This document shows, piece by piece, positions 60,300-64,000 of a stretch of DNA of 64,000 bases. The stretch spans positions 1,949,001-2,013,000 of the forward strand of contig NZ_CP051183.1 in assembly GCF_012295615.1 (NCBI RefSeq), in the 5' to 3' direction. A program made the translations under genes and the position numbers. Numbering within the stretch: position 1 is the first letter of the stretch; each line of letters opens with the position of its first letter. Source of the DNA: Bermanella marisrubri. Its GTDB lineage: Bacteria; Pseudomonadota; Gammaproteobacteria; Pseudomonadales; Oceanobacteraceae. A model generated the notes under the pieces. That model worked only from the letters and a program-made list of their open reading frames with translations. It was not told where the DNA came from and ran no database searches.

Positions 60300-61394
60300 T
60301 TAAGCTTGGCCTGGGATTACTGGTGTAGAGCACTCTACATCAGCGTTTTGACCGCGATGACGCAGATAGTGATCAGCTAATACAATGGCCATCATGGCTT
60401 CTGCGATGGGCGTCGCACGAATGCCCACACAAGGATCATGGCGGCCCTTGGTGATCAAATCTGTTGCATTACCTCCGATATCGATGGTTTTACCTGGCAC
60501 AGTAATACTTGATGTTGGTTTTAACGCAATGTGCGCAACGATGTCTTGGCCGCTGCTGATACCGCCAATCACACCACCGGCATGATTGGATAAAAAGCCC
60601 TCAGGCGTCATTTCATCACGGTGTTCACTGCCTTTTTGCTCAATGACGTCAAACCCATCACCAATCTCAACCCCTTTCACTGCGTTGATGCTCATCAATG
60701 CATGAGCTAAGTCCGCATCTAATCGATCAAAAATCGGCTCGCCTAAACCTGGCTGCAAACCAGACGCGACCACAGAAATTTTTGCGCCAATGGAATCCCC
60801 TTCTTTACGAAGAGCATTCATATAATCTTCCATTTCCGACACTTTACTTTCATCTGGACAAAAGAAAGGATTTTGGTGTACTTGATTCCAATCAAACTGT
60901 TCCGCCTTGATTGGGCCTAGCTGAGACAAATAACCCCGAACTTGAATTCCTTTGGACGCTAAGAACTTTTTGGCAATCGCACCAGCGGCAACACGCATAG
61001 CGGTTTCACGAGCACTCGAACGACCACCGCCGCGATAATCGCGGAAGCCATACTTCTGTGTATAGCCATAGTCGGCATGAGCGGGACGAAATTTTTGCGC
61101 AATATCGCCGTAATCTTTAGAGCGTTGATCTGTATTTTCGATCAGCATACCAATGGGTGTACCCGTGGTTTTGCCCTCGAAAACACCACTCAAGATTTTG
61201 ACTTGATCTGGCTCACGACGCTGAGTGGTATAGCGTGACGTACCCGGTTTACGTAGATCCAATTCTTTTTGAATCTCTTCCTCAGTAATTTCAATTCCAG
61301 GAGGACAACCATCTAGAATACAGCCAAGGGCTTTACCGTGGCTTTCGCCAAATGTGGTGATAGAAAATAGTTTTCCAAACGTATTACCCGACAT
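60300..61394 (-). CDS. aroC: Chorismate synthase
   Basis: 364 residues. The three family signatures are seen: [18 protein letters not shown] near 16-33, [20 protein letters not shown] near 124-143, and [17 protein letters not shown] near 316-332. It uses reduced FMN to make chorismate, the last shared step of aromatic amino-acid synthesis. It follows prmB by 41 bases, a common pairing in gammaproteobacteria. Confidence 0.97.
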   Translation of the reverse strand: MSGNTFGKLFSITTFGESHGKALGCILDGCPPGIEITEEEIQKELDLRKPGTSRYTTQRREPDQVKILSGVFEGKTTGTPIGMLIENTDQRSKDYGDIAQKFRPAHADYGYTQKYGFRDYRGGGRSSARETAMRVAAGAIAKKFLASKGIQVRGYLSQLGPIKAEQFDWNQVHQNPFFCPDESKVSEMEDYMNALRKEGDSIGAKISVVASGLQPGLGEPIFDRLDADLAHALMSINAVKGVEIGDGFDVIEQKGSEHRDEMTPEGFLSNHAGGVIGGISSGQDIVAHIALKPTSSITVPGKTIDIGGNATDLITKGRHDPCVGIRATPIAEAMMAIVLADHYLRHRGQNADVECSTPVIPGQA

Positions 61395-61435
61395 GGATAC
61401 ACTGCTTCTCGTTAAAATGAATCAAATTGGCGCTA

Positions 61436-62353
61436 TTATACACAGAAGTGAGCACGATTCTGCTGCAATTCTTCTTTTGTCATGACGAATACACCATGAC
61501 CACCGCGTTCAAATTCCACCCAATTAAAGGCCACCTCAGGGAAAGCTTCATCCAAGTGTACGCATGAGTTACCCACTTCGACGACTAATAACCCGCCATC
61601 ATTGAGATAGTCTGCCGCTTGAGCGAGTATTTTCCGGGTGATATCTAATCCATCTACGCCGCTGCCCAAGCCCATGGCAGGTTCGTGCTGATATTCATCA
61701 GGCATGGCCGACAGATCTTCTTCGTCCACATACGGTGGGTTACTCACAATCAGGTCATAACCAGGCTGTAACTCATTAAATAAATCAGATTGAATGGCGG
61801 CTACCTGCTGCCACAAGCCATGATGATCAATATTAATCTCTGCCACATCCAATGCATCTCGACTTAAGTCGGCTAAATCTAACTGAGCATCCGGGAATGC
61901 TTGCAATGAGGCGATGCCGATGCAGCCACTACCACAGCACAAATCTAAAATACGCTGAGGTTCTTCGATTTTATTCCATGGTGCAAAGCGATGTTCGATC
62001 ATTTCAGCCAGCGGCGATCTTGGTACCAGTACTCTCTCATCCACATAGAAAGGCATACCCGCAAAAAATGCTTGGTTAGTCAGATAAGCGAGGGGTTTAC
62101 GTTCGAGGATGCGACGATGAAGTAATTTAGCAATAGACAGTTTTTCATCAGTAATTAGCCGGCATTGAGCTTGTTCGGAGGTCACCTGCGGAGGCATATT
62201 CAAGCAATGCGTAACCAAAGAAATCGCCTCATCCCATGGATTGTCTGTCCCATGCCCATAAAACAAACCATGACGCTCAAACTCACTAGCGGAAAAGCGA
62301 ACCCAATCAATAATGGAATGAAGCTCTTCAATAGCTTCTTGATAATGAGACAT
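61436..62353 (-). CDS. prmB: Ribosomal protein L3 glutamine methyltransferase
   Basis: 305 residues. AdoMet-binding LDLCCGSGCIGIAS near 140 and the catalytic NPPY (SNPPYVDEEDL) near 204 identify a PrmC/HemK-type Gln methylase. The N-terminal segment LVPRSPLAEMI, together with position before aroC, indicates PrmB. It modifies a Gln of L3 during 50S assembly. Confidence 0.94.
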   Translation of the reverse strand: MSHYQEAIEELHSIIDWVRFSASEFERHGLFYGHGTDNPWDEAISLVTHCLNMPPQVTSEQAQCRLITDEKLSIAKLLHRRILERKPLAYLTNQAFFAGMPFYVDERVLVPRSPLAEMIEHRFAPWNKIEEPQRILDLCCGSGCIGIASLQAFPDAQLDLADLSRDALDVAEINIDHHGLWQQVAAIQSDLFNELQPGYDLIVSNPPYVDEEDLSAMPDEYQHEPAMGLGSGVDGLDITRKILAQAADYLNDGGLLVVEVGNSCVHLDEAFPEVAFNWVEFERGGHGVFVMTKEELQQNRAHFCV

Positions 62354-62390
62354 AATTTAGCTCTGACAAAAAGCCAATGATAACGCGAAA

Positions 62391-63323
62391 TTACAACTGA
62401 CCATAGGTATTCGACTCACCTCGCTCATACCCTTCAATGGCCCGCATGGCAACTTTATACCCTAGGTCGATTTGCTCTTCGGCCCGATAGAACTCATAAA
62501 AACGTATAGAATTCTTTGGCATGCGTATAAGTAAGTCTGGACGATAACCTGCAATTTTATATTGCACCAATGATGCCTGCATCGTCTCGAACATTTGATA
62601 AATGACGCCCAATTTACCCAAGTTTTCGGTTAATGCTACCTCCGTATCTTCTTCATTGTCTGTCTTCTCAAACATCTTGAGTGCTTTCAGTTTCATCTGT
62701 GCGAACCAATTAAGCTTTTCGACTTCGTGCTGCGCCAACGCTTCTTCATTCTCCTTTCGTTTACCACCTGGCATAGGGACTTCGGCACTCAGGTCGACAG
62801 CAATGATCGCATCGGCGTGAATACCAACCACGGGGGCAATGGGCAAAGGATTCAAAACCGCACCGTCCACCAGAACTCTATTACCCCGAATTACCGGTTG
62901 GAGTAAAGACGGAATCGCAGTTGATGCCCGTAATGCATCAGAGAGAACTCCTTGACTAAACCAAATTTCTTTTTGGCCAGTCAAGTCCGTTGCAACTGCT
63001 GTAAATGGCATTTTAAGATCCTGAATTTCAATGCCATTTAGCATTTGAGCTAGGTGATTAAAGAGCTTATCGCCACGAATCGCACCATCACTTAAAAAGC
63101 TTAAATCGACTAGTTTAAGCACTTCAAGATAAGTGAGCGAGCGAGCCCATTCTTCATATTCATCGAGCAAACCAGCGGCATAAAAGCCACCTACCACAGC
63201 TCCCATGGAGCAACCAGCAACACCAGATATTCGGTAACCTTTCTCCTCAAGCGCCTTGATGACCCCAATGTGTGCATACCCTTTTGCACCACCACTCCCT
63301 AAAACTAATGCGATATCCTTCAT
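62391..63323 (-). CDS. Patatin-like phospholipase (RssA-type)
   Basis: 310 residues. Oxyanion motif GSGGAKGYAHIG (9-20), nucleophile Ser39 in GCSMG, and catalytic Asp in VDGAVLNPLP (~153) are all present, so it should be active. The C-terminal ~100 residues are charged helices. It is probably a cytoplasmic or membrane-associated lipid acyl hydrolase. Its start overlaps the stop of the DUF4892 gene by 4 bases (ATGA), so they are translated together. Confidence 0.9.
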   Translation of the reverse strand: MKDIALVLGSGGAKGYAHIGVIKALEEKGYRISGVAGCSMGAVVGGFYAAGLLDEYEEWARSLTYLEVLKLVDLSFLSDGAIRGDKLFNHLAQMLNGIEIQDLKMPFTAVATDLTGQKEIWFSQGVLSDALRASTAIPSLLQPVIRGNRVLVDGAVLNPLPIAPVVGIHADAIIAVDLSAEVPMPGGKRKENEEALAQHEVEKLNWFAQMKLKALKMFEKTDNEEDTEVALTENLGKLGVIYQMFETMQASLVQYKIAGYRPDLLIRMPKNSIRFYEFYRAEEQIDLGYKVAMRAIEGYERGESNTYGQL

Positions 63324-64000
63324 TTACCTGATAATTCCACCAACTCTATTCTTGAAGACTGTCCTGACCTAGGCAGATGAGAACCTGCACCATGGCTGTA
63401 CACGTTTTTCACAAAGCCTCCAGCATCGGCCAGTTGCTTACGTAGATCTCCAGCCTCGTCTATAGTGCGATCAAGTAGCGATTGAGGATCGCCCTCAGCA
63501 TAGCGATGCACCACGATCGCGAATCTCTTGATAGGATGCGCCTGCAACAGCTCTTTTAACCACTGGACATTTTCTTCACTAAGTCTAGCTTTACCTGGAG
63601 TGAGCGTTTGTAATATCAAATATTTTTGCGAGAAAAGAGTCTGGTATTGGCCCTGAGTTAAAAAAGGCTTTAAACGGTCTTTTTGTCCCCTCTCTAAGTC
63701 GATTCTTTGGGCAAACAAATGCACACCCTTATTGGTGCGTTCATTGGTGTACACCAACCATATGCGCCCAAAACCTGCATCAGGGTTATATCCAACCCAA
63801 TAAAGCTGATCATTATCGCGACCATAAAGAAGTGGCTGCGAAAAAACCTGATTCGCGAAGTCATTGCTCATACCGCAGCCACGTGCTTCACACTCAAACA
63901 ATGTCGTTGATGATGGTTTAGCTTGCTCTACAATGTAGTTGAACGCTGCCTGAACCGACAAACCCGATGGCCATTTCCACATCCAACTTGTCACTCTGCC
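63320..64000 (-). CDS. DUF4892 protein (5' partial)
   Basis: The frame is open to the window edge (225+ residues), so the start is probably outside; a GTG at 63994 is in frame but has no ribosome-binding site in view. The segment ECEARGCGMSNDFANQVF with LYGRDNDQLYW is typical of DUF4892 proteins of pseudomonads and relatives. The C-terminus (VYSHGAGSHLPRSGQSSRIELVELS) resembles the end of OmpA-like domains. It is probably periplasmic; function unknown. Confidence 0.72.
   Translation of the reverse strand, partial: GRVTSWMWKWPSGLSVQAAFNYIVEQAKPSSTTLFECEARGCGMSNDFANQVFSQPLLYGRDNDQLYWVGYNPDAGFGRIWLVYTNERTNKGVHLFAQRIDLERGQKDRLKPFLTQGQYQTLFSQKYLILQTLTPGKARLSEENVQWLKELLQAHPIKRFAIVVHRYAEGDPQSLLDRTIDEAGDLRKQLADAGGFVKNVYSHGAGSHLPRSGQSSRIELVELSGK

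Overview
This window looks like chromosomal DNA of a marine gammaproteobacterium, probably of the Oceanospirillales type. The evidence is the Pseudomonas-like order gltA / sdhCDAB-sucAB-lpd-sucCD, a LeuA2-type 2-isopropylmalate synthase, a betIBA-choXWV choline-to-betaine locus, three chemoreceptors, and an Arg-His-Leu tRNA cluster beside folD. Base composition is moderate by eye and was not computed. No phage, insertion sequence, CRISPR array or rRNA was seen.

Layout. 1-4.8 kb: the end of a UspE-type stress protein, a cluster of three hairpins, a MalM-like lipoprotein, an M48 membrane protease and an Lrp/AsnC regulator. 4.9-8.7 kb: leuA behind a candidate transcription attenuator, then a chemoreceptor. 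8.7-14.2 kb: a four-gene minus-strand cluster (MFS transporter, beta-propeller protein with a CxxCH motif, SDR epimerase, internally deleted BASS transporter) next to an AraC-type regulator. Near-identical 17-base sites upstream of both the cluster and the regulator suggest one controls the other. 14.2-22 kb: a chemoreceptor with an amino-acid-sensing motif, clpB with a sigma-32-like promoter, a DMT exporter, a periplasmic binding protein and a nitronate monooxygenase. 22-29 kb: choline uptake (choXWV) and oxidation to glycine betaine (betBA) under BetI, with a palindromic operator. 29-36 kb: rhlE, a DMT exporter, a nitroreductase, a LysR regulator, DoxX, Ohr, YnfA and small hypothetical genes.

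36.3-41.35 kb is the most unusual part. Eight small minus-strand genes of mostly unknown function are separated by short imperfect inverted repeats. These carry integron attC hallmarks: an RYYYAAC-like end, a GTTRRRY-like end and complementary inner arms. Six are clear, one is degenerate and two more are doubtful. No integron integrase is present, so this is best read as a cluster of attC sites lacking an integrase (CALIN), that is, a decaying or orphan gene-cassette array. It sits immediately downstream of the TCA-cycle operon terminator. Its genes include DUF2971, DUF4303-like, DUF1330-like, HNH-like zinc, zinc-ribbon and small membrane proteins.

41.7-54.7 kb encodes much of the TCA cycle: citrate synthase divergent from succinate dehydrogenase, 2-oxoglutarate dehydrogenase and succinyl-CoA synthetase. 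Hairpins between sdhB and sucA and between lpd and sucC may adjust relative expression. 54.8-64 kb: a beta-hydroxyacid dehydrogenase, four tRNA genes (Arg-UCU, His-GUG, two Leu-UAG), folD, a third chemoreceptor, an MFS transporter, aroC, prmB, a patatin-like phospholipase and a partial DUF4892 protein running off the window end.
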